The translations under genes and the position numbers were made by a program. Shown here piece by piece: positions 7,408-15,316 of a stretch of DNA of 19,939 nt. Each line of letters starts with the position of its first letter. Within the stretch, counting starts at the first letter, position 1. The notes below the pieces were generated by a model. It did no database searches. It had not been told where the DNA came from and saw only the letters and a program-made list of their open reading frames with translations. This stretch comes from an uncultured Oribacterium sp. (GTDB lineage Bacteria > Bacillota > Clostridia > Lachnospirales > Lachnospiraceae). The DNA is taken from NCBI GenBank assembly GCA_934279105.1, contig CAKQWR010000012.1, forward strand, positions 1 to 19,939, written 5' to 3'.

Positions 7408-8085
7408 TCAGGAAAGCTTCGGTTCCAACAGTTTCCAGATAAAATACAACGCCCAGCTCATGGCGAATCCGAGCACGACATCGATGATGGAGTGCTGCCG
7501 GATGAAGATCGTCGCGACACAGATTAGCACCGCGATGACCGTTTCGATGTTTTTCGCGCTCCGACGAATATAACGGCACTGTCGAACGACGATATCGATA
7601 GCGATGGTGCTTGACACATGCATACTCGGGCAGACGTTCCGCGGTGGATCTATGGAACGAAGCCACTGTACACCGAGCGTAAAAAGATCACTGCCTGCGA
7701 GTGGCGCACGCAGGTTGAGACCATTCGGCCAGATCGTATACACCACCATACAGATCGTGTATCCGCCAAACAGGATAAAACAGAGTTTCAGAAAATCCTT
7801 GCGGGTCCCGTAAAACAGGAAAAATACCAGTGCTCCCGGAAACAGCAGCCACCAGATTGCATACGGCACGAAAAATGCCGGAATCGTCGGAATCATCCGA
7901 TCAAGCGGTGTCTCGATGATATGCACTGCTTCTTCCGGAACCTCCCTAAGCTGCAGCATCCCGAAGTACAGGAGATATAGCGGCAGGTACAGGAGCCACA
8001 GTGCATATCGGTGCGTGGATAGATAGCCAGCCGGATCGCTCATCGCTTCCCGGATCGGCGTAAAAATATCTTTACGTGAATTCAT
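7408..8085 (-). CDS. PAP2-family membrane phosphatase / phosphotransferase
   Basis: This 225-residue integral membrane protein has about six hydrophobic segments (near 28-46, 65-92, 98-118, 153-168, 181-196 and 200-217). It belongs to the PAP2 / inositolphosphotransferase-like superfamily. The catalytic motif PSMH at 153-156 replaces the usual PSGH, and RQHSIID at 196-202 supplies His198 and Asp202 of the last motif. The first PAP2 motif is divergent (LNLRAP, ~124-128). The family removes or transfers phosphate groups on lipids such as phosphatidate or polyprenyl diphosphate at the outer membrane face. The gene starts 15 bp after the second ABC subunit, so it is almost certainly cotranscribed with that exporter. 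The substrate is not readable from sequence. Confidence 0.88.
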   Translation of the reverse strand: MNSRKDIFTPIREAMSDPAGYLSTHRYALWLLYLPLYLLYFGMLQLREVPEEAVHIIETPLDRMIPTIPAFFVPYAIWWLLFPGALVFFLFYGTRKDFLKLCFILFGGYTICMVVYTIWPNGLNLRAPLAGSDLFTLGVQWLRSIDPPRNVCPSMHVSSTIAIDIVVRQCRYIRRSAKNIETVIAVLICVATIFIRQHSIIDVVLGFAMSWALYFIWKLLEPKLS

Positions 8086-8100
8086 CTATTCATTTTCCTC

Positions 8101-9885
8101 TCAGCTTGCAGCGAACTGTGCGTTATACAGCGTCGCATAAAAGCCACCACGGGCGAGAAGCTCATCGTGATTTCCCTGTTCGATGATGTTCCCATCACGC
8201 ATAACGAGAATCAGGTCCGCATTCTTGATGGTTGAAAGACGATGGGCAACGATGAACGATGTTCGGCCTTCCATCATGCGGTCGAAGGCATGCTGGATAT
8301 GAAGCTCCGTTCTCGTATCGATCGACGAAGTTGCCTCATCGAGAATCAGCATCGGCGGCAGACGAAGCATCAGGCGCGCGATGCAGAGCAGCTGCTTCTG
8401 ACCCTGACTCAGCGCACCGCCATCCTCGCCGAGGACGGTGTCGTAGCCCTGCGGCATGCGACGGATAAACTTGTCACAGTGCGCACGACGCGCAGCTTCC
8501 TGTACCTCTTCCAGGGTTGCATCCGGTTTACCGTATGCGATGTTATCACGAATCGATGCAGATTTCAGCCATGTCTCCTGCAGCACCATACCGAAATTCG
8601 CACGCAGGCTTTCCCGCGTCACTTTCCGGTTGTCGAGCCCGTCCACGAGAATCGCGCCCTGATCTGCCTCATAGAAGCGCATCAGCAGGTTGATGAGTGT
8701 TGACTTTCCGCAGCCCGTCGGTCCGACGATGGCGACCGTCTCACCCGGTTTCACATGCACGTTGATATCCGTCAGCAGTTTCTTCGTTTTATCATACGAG
8801 AACCACAGATGATCGATATCGACCTCTCCGCGTACACCATTCCTATCCCCCTCGCCCAGTACGGCCGCATCTGCGGCATCCGGCTTCATCGCCGGCTCGT
8901 CAATGACTTCGAACACACGGCTTGCGGAGGCGATGGCATTCTGGAGTTCCGTTACGACGCCGGAGATTTCATTGAACGGCTTCGTATACTGGTTTGCGTA
9001 GCTCAGGAAAGATACGAGCTGGCCAACCGAAATGAAGGACTTGATCGCCATCACCGCACCACTGACGCCGACCGCCGCATACACGATAGAGTTCACGCAG
9101 CGAGTCGCCGGATTGACGAGAGACGACACGAAGGTCGCCTTGAAACTGTAGCCAGACAGTGTTTCGTTGATTTTTTCAAACTCCGTCTGCGCCTCATCCT
9201 CATGCCCGAAGGCCTTCACCACCTTCAAATTTCCGATCATTTCCTCCGTAAAAGCCGTAATCTCACCACGGCTCTCCGACTGATGGCGGAAGAAATTGTA
9301 GGTGTGCTTCGCAATCTGACCCGCTACGACGAAGCTGAGCGGTGTCAGCAGAATAACGAGCAGTGTGATGATCGGCTCGATGGAGACCATGAACACCAGG
9401 GTTCCCAGAATCGTCAGTACGCCGGTGAAAAGCTGCGTAAAGCCCATCAGCAGGCCCTGCGAGAACTGGTCGATATCGGTGATGACACGGCTTGTCAGAT
9501 CACCTGCAGGATGCGCGTCGAGATAACTGACCGGCAGCTCTTCGATATGATTGAATGCCTTCGTACGGATGTCCTGCACGACACGGAAGGTCACGATGTT
9601 GTTGATATGGTTCATAAGCCACTGCGCCAGCGCGGTCAGAAGAATCAGCGCGCCCATGAGCTTCAGAATATGCAGCAGTGTCGTCCAGTCAACCTCACCC
9701 GGTCCGACGATGGTGTCGACAGCCTGACCGGTCAGAATCGGGATGTACAGTGTCAGCACGACGGTCACTGCTGCAAGCAGTACACTGAGAATCACGTGTC
9801 CTCGATAATTCTCGATATAATGAAGGATGCGCTTGATGGTCTTCGCGTCATCCGCGGTCATTTTTCTTGGTTTTCCCTTCGCCAT
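8101..9885 (-). CDS. ABC exporter half-transporter with canonical ATPase site
   Basis: This 594-residue TMD-NBD exporter subunit has Walker A GPTGCGKS at 388-395, Walker B Asp516 with catalytic Glu517 (LILDEATSSID) and H-loop His548 (VAHRLST). The signature is LSQGQ (492-496) instead of LSGGQ. With its intact glutamate and histidine it supplies the hydrolysing residues of a heterodimer with the upstream subunit. The signature of each subunit completes the site of the other. I chose the ATG at 9885 because an AAAGGAGG site sits 7 bases before it. A GTG one codon upstream is in frame but too close to that site. The ATG overlaps the preceding TGA by one base (TGATG), so translation is coupled. 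Confidence 0.95.
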   Translation of the reverse strand: MAKGKPRKMTADDAKTIKRILHYIENYRGHVILSVLLAAVTVVLTLYIPILTGQAVDTIVGPGEVDWTTLLHILKLMGALILLTALAQWLMNHINNIVTFRVVQDIRTKAFNHIEELPVSYLDAHPAGDLTSRVITDIDQFSQGLLMGFTQLFTGVLTILGTLVFMVSIEPIITLLVILLTPLSFVVAGQIAKHTYNFFRHQSESRGEITAFTEEMIGNLKVVKAFGHEDEAQTEFEKINETLSGYSFKATFVSSLVNPATRCVNSIVYAAVGVSGAVMAIKSFISVGQLVSFLSYANQYTKPFNEISGVVTELQNAIASASRVFEVIDEPAMKPDAADAAVLGEGDRNGVRGEVDIDHLWFSYDKTKKLLTDINVHVKPGETVAIVGPTGCGKSTLINLLMRFYEADQGAILVDGLDNRKVTRESLRANFGMVLQETWLKSASIRDNIAYGKPDATLEEVQEAARRAHCDKFIRRMPQGYDTVLGEDGGALSQGQKQLLCIARLMLRLPPMLILDEATSSIDTRTELHIQHAFDRMMEGRTSFIVAHRLSTIKNADLILVMRDGNIIEQGNHDELLARGGFYATLYNAQFAAS

Positions 9886-11786
9886 CACTGCACCTCCTTT
9901 CTTTCAGTTTTGTTTCCAGCTTCCACGGCCAATGCAGGCTGCGGAGCTTCGTCACTACGCTCTGCTTCTGCCTGGCTCAGCTGTGACAGGCAGATCTCGC
10001 GGTAAACCTGACAGTTCTGATAGAGTTCCGCATGGGTGCCGATGCCGGCTACCTGTCCATCATCGAGTACGATGATCTGGTCCGAATTCCGGACGGTCGA
10101 AACTCGCTGCGAGATGATGAACACGGTCATGTTCTCGGTATCTGTCTTAATCGCTTTTCGAAGTGCAGCATCGGTTGCAAAATCGAGTGCAGATGCAGAA
10201 TCATCGAGAATCAGGATTTCCGGACGACGTACGAGCGCACGCGCGATGGCGAGACGCTGCTTCTGTCCACCGGAGAAATTACGGCCCTCCTGCTCTACCT
10301 TAAGCTCGAGGCCCTCCCCCTTCTGTTCCACGAAGTCATACGCCTGTGCCGTCTTCAGTGCAGCATAAATTTCCTCGTCCGTCGCATCCGGCTTGCCCCA
10401 CTGCATATTGTCACGAAGTGTACCGCGGAACAGCACAGAACGCTGCGGTACAAGACCGATCTTCTCGCGCAGCGTCTCAAGTACATACTCCTTAACATTC
10501 CTTCCGCAGACCAGCACTTCCCCCGCCGTCACATCGTAGAAACGCGGAATCATGTTGATGAGGGTTGTCTTACCGGCGCCGGTACCACCGATGACACCGA
10601 TGGTTGAACCCGGCATCGCACGGAAACTGATATCGCGGAGTGCATCTTCTGCCCCTTCGGTGTAGGCAAATGCTACCTGCCGGAACTCTACCTCCGGAAC
10701 GCCGCTGCAGAGCTCCCCCTGCTGCACAATGGTGGCTGTTGCAGAAGCCGACGGCTGTCCGGACATGCCATTCGATGCAGCGGGAGCGGTGTCGATCGGC
10801 GCAGTGACTGCGTGACGGTCAGAGGCATCGGCATCCGATACCGCCGGCTGAATCTGAAAGATACCATCGATACGGTTCATACTGGCCATTGCACGTGTAA
10901 TCTGGATTACGAGATTCGCCAGCTTGATAAGCTCGACGAGGATCTGCGACATGTAGTTCACGAGCGCAACAAGACCACCCTGGGTGATCGCACCTTCATA
11001 AACGAAACCGCCGCCACGATAGATGAGATACACCACAGCGAGGTTAATGATCACATAGGTTACCGGATTCAGAAGCGCAGAAATACGGCCGACACCAACC
11101 TGCATCTGCGTCAGCAGCTCATTTTCCTTACGGAACTCTTCGATTTCAGAAGACTGACGATGAAATGCGCGAACCACGCGGACACCAAGCAGATTCTCGC
11201 GCGTCGTCTTCATGATGCGGTCGAGCTGGCCCTGATTCGCACGGTACATCGGTGCGGTCGTCAGGATGATGCCGAACACAACGATAAAGAGAATCACGAT
11301 GGTCACCGCGAAGATGAGGCCGGCACGGACACTGATCGTAAACGCCATGATCATGGCACCGAACACGATGAACGGTGAACGCATGAAAAGGCGGAGTGCC
11401 ATGTTGACGCCGCTCTCGACGGCATTGATGTCGGACGTCATACGCGTAATCAGCGTGCTGGTACCGAGGGTATCGATCTCACGGTAGCCCAGTTCGTTGA
11501 TATGCTTGAACAGGTCGTTTCGAAGACCCTTTCCGGTATGGATGGCAACCTTCGCAGCGAAAAACTGCGCGGTGAACGAACATAGAAGGCCGATCGCCGC
11601 AAGCGCAAGCAGAAGCCCGCCCATGCTGAAAACGTAGCCGAGATTGTTTCTTCGGATACCATCATCAATCATGCGCGAAATCACAAGCGGCACAAACAGA
11701 TCGAAGCAGGCCTCGAGGCACTTGAACAGCGGTGCCAGGATGGCGCGGACGCGATAGTCCCGAATATACGATAGTAAACGTTTCAT
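9885..11786 (-). CDS. ABC exporter half-transporter with degenerate ATPase site
   Basis: This 633-residue TMD-NBD exporter subunit is about 40 residues longer than usual. The extra length is an Ala/Ser/Thr-rich low-complexity linker (~323-375) between the membrane domain and the ATPase domain. Walker A is GGTGAGKT at 400-407, the signature is FSGGQ at 504-508 and Walker B is Asp528. The catalytic glutamate is replaced by Asp529 (LILDDSASALD) and the H-loop histidine by Gln560 (IISQRVST). That pattern marks the non-hydrolysing half of a heterodimeric exporter, whose partner is the gene immediately downstream. It is the first gene of an operon that continues into the PAP2 gene. The ATG at 11786 follows a CAGGAGAG site. 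Confidence 0.95.
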   Translation of the reverse strand: MKRLLSYIRDYRVRAILAPLFKCLEACFDLFVPLVISRMIDDGIRRNNLGYVFSMGGLLLALAAIGLLCSFTAQFFAAKVAIHTGKGLRNDLFKHINELGYREIDTLGTSTLITRMTSDINAVESGVNMALRLFMRSPFIVFGAMIMAFTISVRAGLIFAVTIVILFIVVFGIILTTAPMYRANQGQLDRIMKTTRENLLGVRVVRAFHRQSSEIEEFRKENELLTQMQVGVGRISALLNPVTYVIINLAVVYLIYRGGGFVYEGAITQGGLVALVNYMSQILVELIKLANLVIQITRAMASMNRIDGIFQIQPAVSDADASDRHAVTAPIDTAPAASNGMSGQPSASATATIVQQGELCSGVPEVEFRQVAFAYTEGAEDALRDISFRAMPGSTIGVIGGTGAGKTTLINMIPRFYDVTAGEVLVCGRNVKEYVLETLREKIGLVPQRSVLFRGTLRDNMQWGKPDATDEEIYAALKTAQAYDFVEQKGEGLELKVEQEGRNFSGGQKQRLAIARALVRRPEILILDDSASALDFATDAALRKAIKTDTENMTVFIISQRVSTVRNSDQIIVLDDGQVAGIGTHAELYQNCQVYREICLSQLSQAEAERSDEAPQPALAVEAGNKTERKEVQ

Positions 11787-11834
11787 AATAGCTCTCCTGG
11801 ATAGTTTCGGCGCCGGACGCCGTTATAATTCCAC

Positions 11835-11863
11835 ATTATACGCCCTCGTGGGGCCATAGGAAA
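11835..11863 (-). promoter_or_regulatory. Probable promoter of the second ABC / PAP2 operon
   Basis: A perfect -10 box TATAAT (11835-11840, minus strand) lies 49 bases before the ABC start. The best -35 at 17 bp is TTTCCT (11858-11863), a weak match, so an activator may be needed. A GC-rich GGCG / CGCC dyad lies in the short leader. The promoter falls just outside the long inverted repeat. Confidence 0.45.
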
Positions 11864-11880
11864 GTGCTGAAATAAAAGCA

Positions 11881-12123
11881 GCGCGCCAGATGGGCGGACG
11901 GTAAAGCCCTGAAGCCATACGGAGAGGTCGTATAAAAAGCAAAATCGGTCCATCTAGAACCAGTTGGAACGATCTTCCTTAGCCCCCTCCGCAACACGGC
12001 GTTTCCATCAGGGAAACGCCGTCGATTGCGGAGGGCCTACTGGTTCTTATGGACCGATTTTATGATTTTTCCGACCTCGGAGTACTGTGCTTCAAGACTT
12101 TACCGTCCGCCTCCCTAGCGCGC
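11881..12123. repeat. Nested long inverted repeat / giant hairpin (~243 bp)
   Basis: The whole stretch between the pbp stop and the next operon folds back on itself. Paired blocks from outside to centre are: 11881-11915 with 12089-12123 (29 of 35 matched); GAGGTCG 11924-11930 with 12072-12078; AAAATCGGTCCAT 11941-11953 with 12049-12061 (13 perfect); AGAACCAGT 11956-11964 with 12039-12047 (9 perfect); CCTCCGCAA 11986-11994 with 12026-12034 (9 perfect); and an 11-bp perfect stem ACGGCGTTTCC 11996-12006 with 12012-12022 around a 5-base loop. Four of the six mismatches in the outer arm would be G-U pairs in a minus-strand transcript. It may be a terminator-like structured RNA downstream of pbp, or a MITE-like element. 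I see no coding capacity and no clear target-site duplication. Confidence 0.85.
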
Positions 12124-12131
12124 TTCGCAGC

Positions 12132-13628
12132 TCAGTTCCGCTCTTCCAGCCAGTAATCCATGACCTTCCGGGCGATCGGTGCCGCCGTGCGGCCACCGGT
12201 CTCGCCGTCCTCGACGACGACACAGATGGCGATTTCCGGGTTCTCGTATGGTGCGAAGCCGGTAAACCAGGCAGTGGTGCTCTTCTTTCCGTCCTTCATG
12301 ACCTCCGCAGAACCTGTTTTTCCAGCCGCCTCGTAGTTCGCCTTGCGAAGCACGGATGCAGTACCCTCCGTGACAACGCGTCGCATGAAGCCACCGAGCG
12401 TCGAGGCTTCCTCTCCACTCATAAGTGTGCGCTTCGTCCCACTGCCGAAGGTCTTCACGACCTTTCCATCCACAGACTGTACCTGTTTGAGCAGTGTCGG
12501 CTCTACGAGCACGCCACCATTTGCGATGGCCGCACTGAGCATCACTTCATGCAGTGGGCTCATCATCGTCTCTCCCTGACCGATGGCGGTCTGCATCATC
12601 GTCCATGGGTCCGCATCCTCTGTAAGTTTCAGCCGGCTCTTGCTGGATGCGATGGCGATCGGCAGATCCTGATTAAACAGGAGCGCGTTGCCGGTTTCCG
12701 AAAGCGTCTTCGGATCGGACAGGGTACCGATCTTTGCAAATGCCGCGTTGCAGGAGTTTGCAAACGCCGATGACAGATCCTCGTGACCATGGGTCTCGCC
12801 GCCATAGCAATGCACAACATAGCGCTCGTCTGCCGGATCCTGATACTCACCATCGCAATCGAAGCTGAAATTCTGCCAGTCCTTCGGATGCTCCCGCATA
12901 TACTCGAGTGCCATCACGATCTTAAAGGTCGAGCCCGGCGCATAAAGCCCCTGGGTGCAGCGGTTCAGAAGCGGCGCGGCCACTGACTGATTATTCACGA
13001 TGTCGTCCCAATCCTGAACGATCGTATTCGGGTCGAAACTTGGCTTCGAGGCCATCGCGAGGACCTCACCGGTCGTCGGATTCACGGCGATAACAGCACC
13101 CCGCTGATCGCCGAGCGCGTCATACGCCACCTTCTGAAGCCCTGCGTCGACGGTCGTTACGACATTATCCCCGAGGCTCTTCGTTTCCATGATTTCATTG
13201 ACCACCTGACTTACGGGGTTTGCATTGGAATCCATCAGGTAAAAGTTCGCGAGTGCTTCGATGCCCGTCTTTCCTTTCGTCGAGTACCCGACCGCCTGCG
13301 CAAACACGCCCCCGAACGGATACTGCCGGGTCTCGCTATAACTCCCCTCCGGATTCACCGAACCATCCTTGTTCGTGCGTGTATCTGTCACTGCCGTCTG
13401 CGCCAGGATCTGTCCATCCGAAGACAGAATCGCACCACGGACGAAACGCTCATTGAACACCTCCATGCGCGGATTATAGGAATTGCCCATGAGGTCCTCG
13501 GACTGCCAGCCGATGAAGTAGACCATATAGCCGATCATCGCAAAAAACAGCAATGTGAAAAAATAGATGAAGCCCACAATATTTCGATTTGATTTCTGCT
13601 TCCCTGAACGGGATCTCTTTTCTGTCAT
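12132..13628 (-). CDS. Class B-like penicillin-binding protein (transpeptidase, PbpA/FtsI family)
   Basis: This 498-residue membrane-anchored D,D-transpeptidase cross-links peptidoglycan outside the membrane. One membrane segment lies near residues 17-40, after a basic N-terminus. The transpeptidase motifs are STFK with active Ser233, SCN at 292-294 and KTG at 437-439. The region before the catalytic domain is short compared with FtsI or PBP2, as in PbpA-type proteins. I chose the ATG at 13628 because GGAAGGAG sits 6 bases upstream; an in-frame ATG at 13688 would add 20 residues without such a site. The gene follows the FtsW/RodA gene by 144 bp, the usual SEDS polymerase / transpeptidase pairing. 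The giant inverted repeat begins 8 bases past its stop. Confidence 0.93.
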   Translation of the reverse strand: MTEKRSRSGKQKSNRNIVGFIYFFTLLFFAMIGYMVYFIGWQSEDLMGNSYNPRMEVFNERFVRGAILSSDGQILAQTAVTDTRTNKDGSVNPEGSYSETRQYPFGGVFAQAVGYSTKGKTGIEALANFYLMDSNANPVSQVVNEIMETKSLGDNVVTTVDAGLQKVAYDALGDQRGAVIAVNPTTGEVLAMASKPSFDPNTIVQDWDDIVNNQSVAAPLLNRCTQGLYAPGSTFKIVMALEYMREHPKDWQNFSFDCDGEYQDPADERYVVHCYGGETHGHEDLSSAFANSCNAAFAKIGTLSDPKTLSETGNALLFNQDLPIAIASSKSRLKLTEDADPWTMMQTAIGQGETMMSPLHEVMLSAAIANGGVLVEPTLLKQVQSVDGKVVKTFGSGTKRTLMSGEEASTLGGFMRRVVTEGTASVLRKANYEAAGKTGSAEVMKDGKKSTTAWFTGFAPYENPEIAICVVVEDGETGGRTAAPIARKVMDYWLEERN

Positions 13629-13772
13629 TTGGCTCCTTCCGTCTGATATCGAGCGGACCATCCGGTCCATATTCGTTTGGCCCAGCATGCATCGGGCAAT
13701 GCTTCTGCCTCTACAGCTTCTGTTTCTCTCAAGATATCTTCTATCCAGGTCGTTGCAGGCATGCGTCCGTCA

Positions 13773-15284
13773 CTACAGCTTCAGATCATCGAGAGATACC
13801 TTCTCCGCCGTATAGCTGTCATCACTGTCCCCCGGTGCATTTTCATGAGGATTCCCTCGGTCATCACGCTGATTCCTCTGATCATCGTACGGATCACCCC
13901 CATCTTCCGGATCATCAAGGTACTCATCTTCATCGTCCGGCGTCTCCTCATACTCCTCCATCTCATCGATCTCGTCTGCCTCATCCTCGTTGCCCTGGAT
14001 GATGTAGAGTGCCTGGATGATGGCGAACACGATGAACGCCGAAACAAGCGACGAACCACCATAGCTGACAAATGGGAGCGTCACGCCGGTCGACGGGATA
14101 AACTTGATGGCACCGCCGATCGTAAGAAATGACTGTACGATGTATTCGATGGCGAGGCCGACCGACACAAGTTTATAGAAATTGTCTTCCATATAGGTAG
14201 CGATGACCATCATCTGCATGAAACAGCCGAGACACACGAGGATGATACAGATTGCGGTAATCGCGCCCATTTCCTCGGAAATCGCCGAAATAATAAAGTC
14301 CTTTTCGACGATGGGAATGCGTTTCGGCATGCCCTGATAGAGGCCGAGACCGGCGAAACCGCCTGTACCGATCGCGAAAAGTGACTGTGTGATCTGATAG
14401 CCCTTGTCATCGATGTCCGCCCATGGATCGATCCATGCGAACACACGCTTACGGACGTGCGAAAATGCATAGTAACTGAAGACCGACGCGCCCCCCATCG
14501 CCGCCGTGCCAAGCATCAGGTAGAGGCTTCGGTTCGTTGCGATGAACAGCATCACGAGGTATGCAAGACAGAAAATCAGCGCGGAGCCCAGGTCCTTACA
14601 GGCGACAAGCACCAGCACATGTGCCCCTGCCACGAGCGACGTCCGGACGATATCCCGGAATTCCGTCGCGCGGCTCAGCATGCCGGCGACCGCAAGCACA
14701 AACGTGATTTTCACGATTTCTGAGGCCTGGAAGGTGAAGCCGCCGATGGAAATCGACATCTTCGCGCCGTAACTCGTCGCACCGATGATCAGCACGATAC
14801 CCTGCAGCAGAATACCGAACGCAGCAAACACATAGCGCCAGCGTACGAGGTCCCAGATTTTATCGATAAGATACGGAATGATCAGCGTCAATGCGGCCGA
14901 TCCTACGATGATCACGAACTGCTTCATGGCCTTCGTCGCATCGAGACGCTCCAGCATGATGAGCCCGTACGTAAGAAAGAACACCGTGTTGTTCAGCAAC
15001 AGACGGTTCATATTCCGGTAGATGCGCTGCGCCGCAAAGGTGTATAAAAGGAAAAATGCGAGCTGCATAAGGTAAAACCATACTGCGCTCATATCCTCCG
15101 TTTTCAGATAGATGATACAGTTCATCAGAAAATGAACCAGCAGGATGATACGGAGCTGCCAGTCACAAAGCGGATCCGCATCCTCCTGGTCCGGGATGGA
15201 CAGATATCGGAAATTGCAGTAGGTGTAAAGTACGATCAGCAGAAGCTGAATATACTTTGACGCCGTAATAAAAAGATTAATCAT
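13773..15284 (-). CDS. FtsW/RodA/SpoVE-family (SEDS) glycan polymerase with acidic C-tail
   Basis: This 503-residue polytopic membrane protein is of the SEDS family, which polymerises lipid II into glycan strands together with a class B PBP. About ten membrane segments occupy residues ~5-430. The diagnostic signature near the end of this part is TGVTLPFVSYGGSSL, followed by a last membrane helix. Residues ~431-503 form a strongly acidic Asp/Glu-rich cytoplasmic tail, which is not standard for the family. Its cognate transpeptidase is encoded next in the operon. Whether it acts in division, elongation or sporulation cannot be fixed from sequence, but linkage to zapA favours division. The ATG at 15284 follows an AGAGGATG site and lies 32 bp after the preceding U32-type gene. 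Confidence 0.93.
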   Translation of the reverse strand: MINLFITASKYIQLLLIVLYTYCNFRYLSIPDQEDADPLCDWQLRIILLVHFLMNCIIYLKTEDMSAVWFYLMQLAFFLLYTFAAQRIYRNMNRLLLNNTVFFLTYGLIMLERLDATKAMKQFVIIVGSAALTLIIPYLIDKIWDLVRWRYVFAAFGILLQGIVLIIGATSYGAKMSISIGGFTFQASEIVKITFVLAVAGMLSRATEFRDIVRTSLVAGAHVLVLVACKDLGSALIFCLAYLVMLFIATNRSLYLMLGTAAMGGASVFSYYAFSHVRKRVFAWIDPWADIDDKGYQITQSLFAIGTGGFAGLGLYQGMPKRIPIVEKDFIISAISEEMGAITAICIILVCLGCFMQMMVIATYMEDNFYKLVSVGLAIEYIVQSFLTIGGAIKFIPSTGVTLPFVSYGGSSLVSAFIVFAIIQALYIIQGNEDEADEIDEMEEYEETPDDEDEYLDDPEDGGDPYDDQRNQRDDRGNPHENAPGDSDDSYTAEKVSLDDLKL

Positions 15285-15316
15285 GGTTCATCCTCTAAGC
15301 ATCCATCAGTTCAAAC

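Noticed and set aside
8755..10005. A 416-codon open frame on the plus strand
   Set aside because: It lies antisense to two clear ABC genes. The predicted protein is rich in His, Arg, Asp and Gln without any domain, as expected from the complement of a real gene.
11881..12123. Retron or group II intron RNA as an explanation of the long hairpin
   Set aside because: No reverse transcriptase gene is near, and the structure is one continuous fold-back without intron domain V features.
11787..12131. A small gene inside the long palindrome
   Set aside because: No frame of useful length with a ribosome binding site; the base-pairing explains the sequence constraint better.
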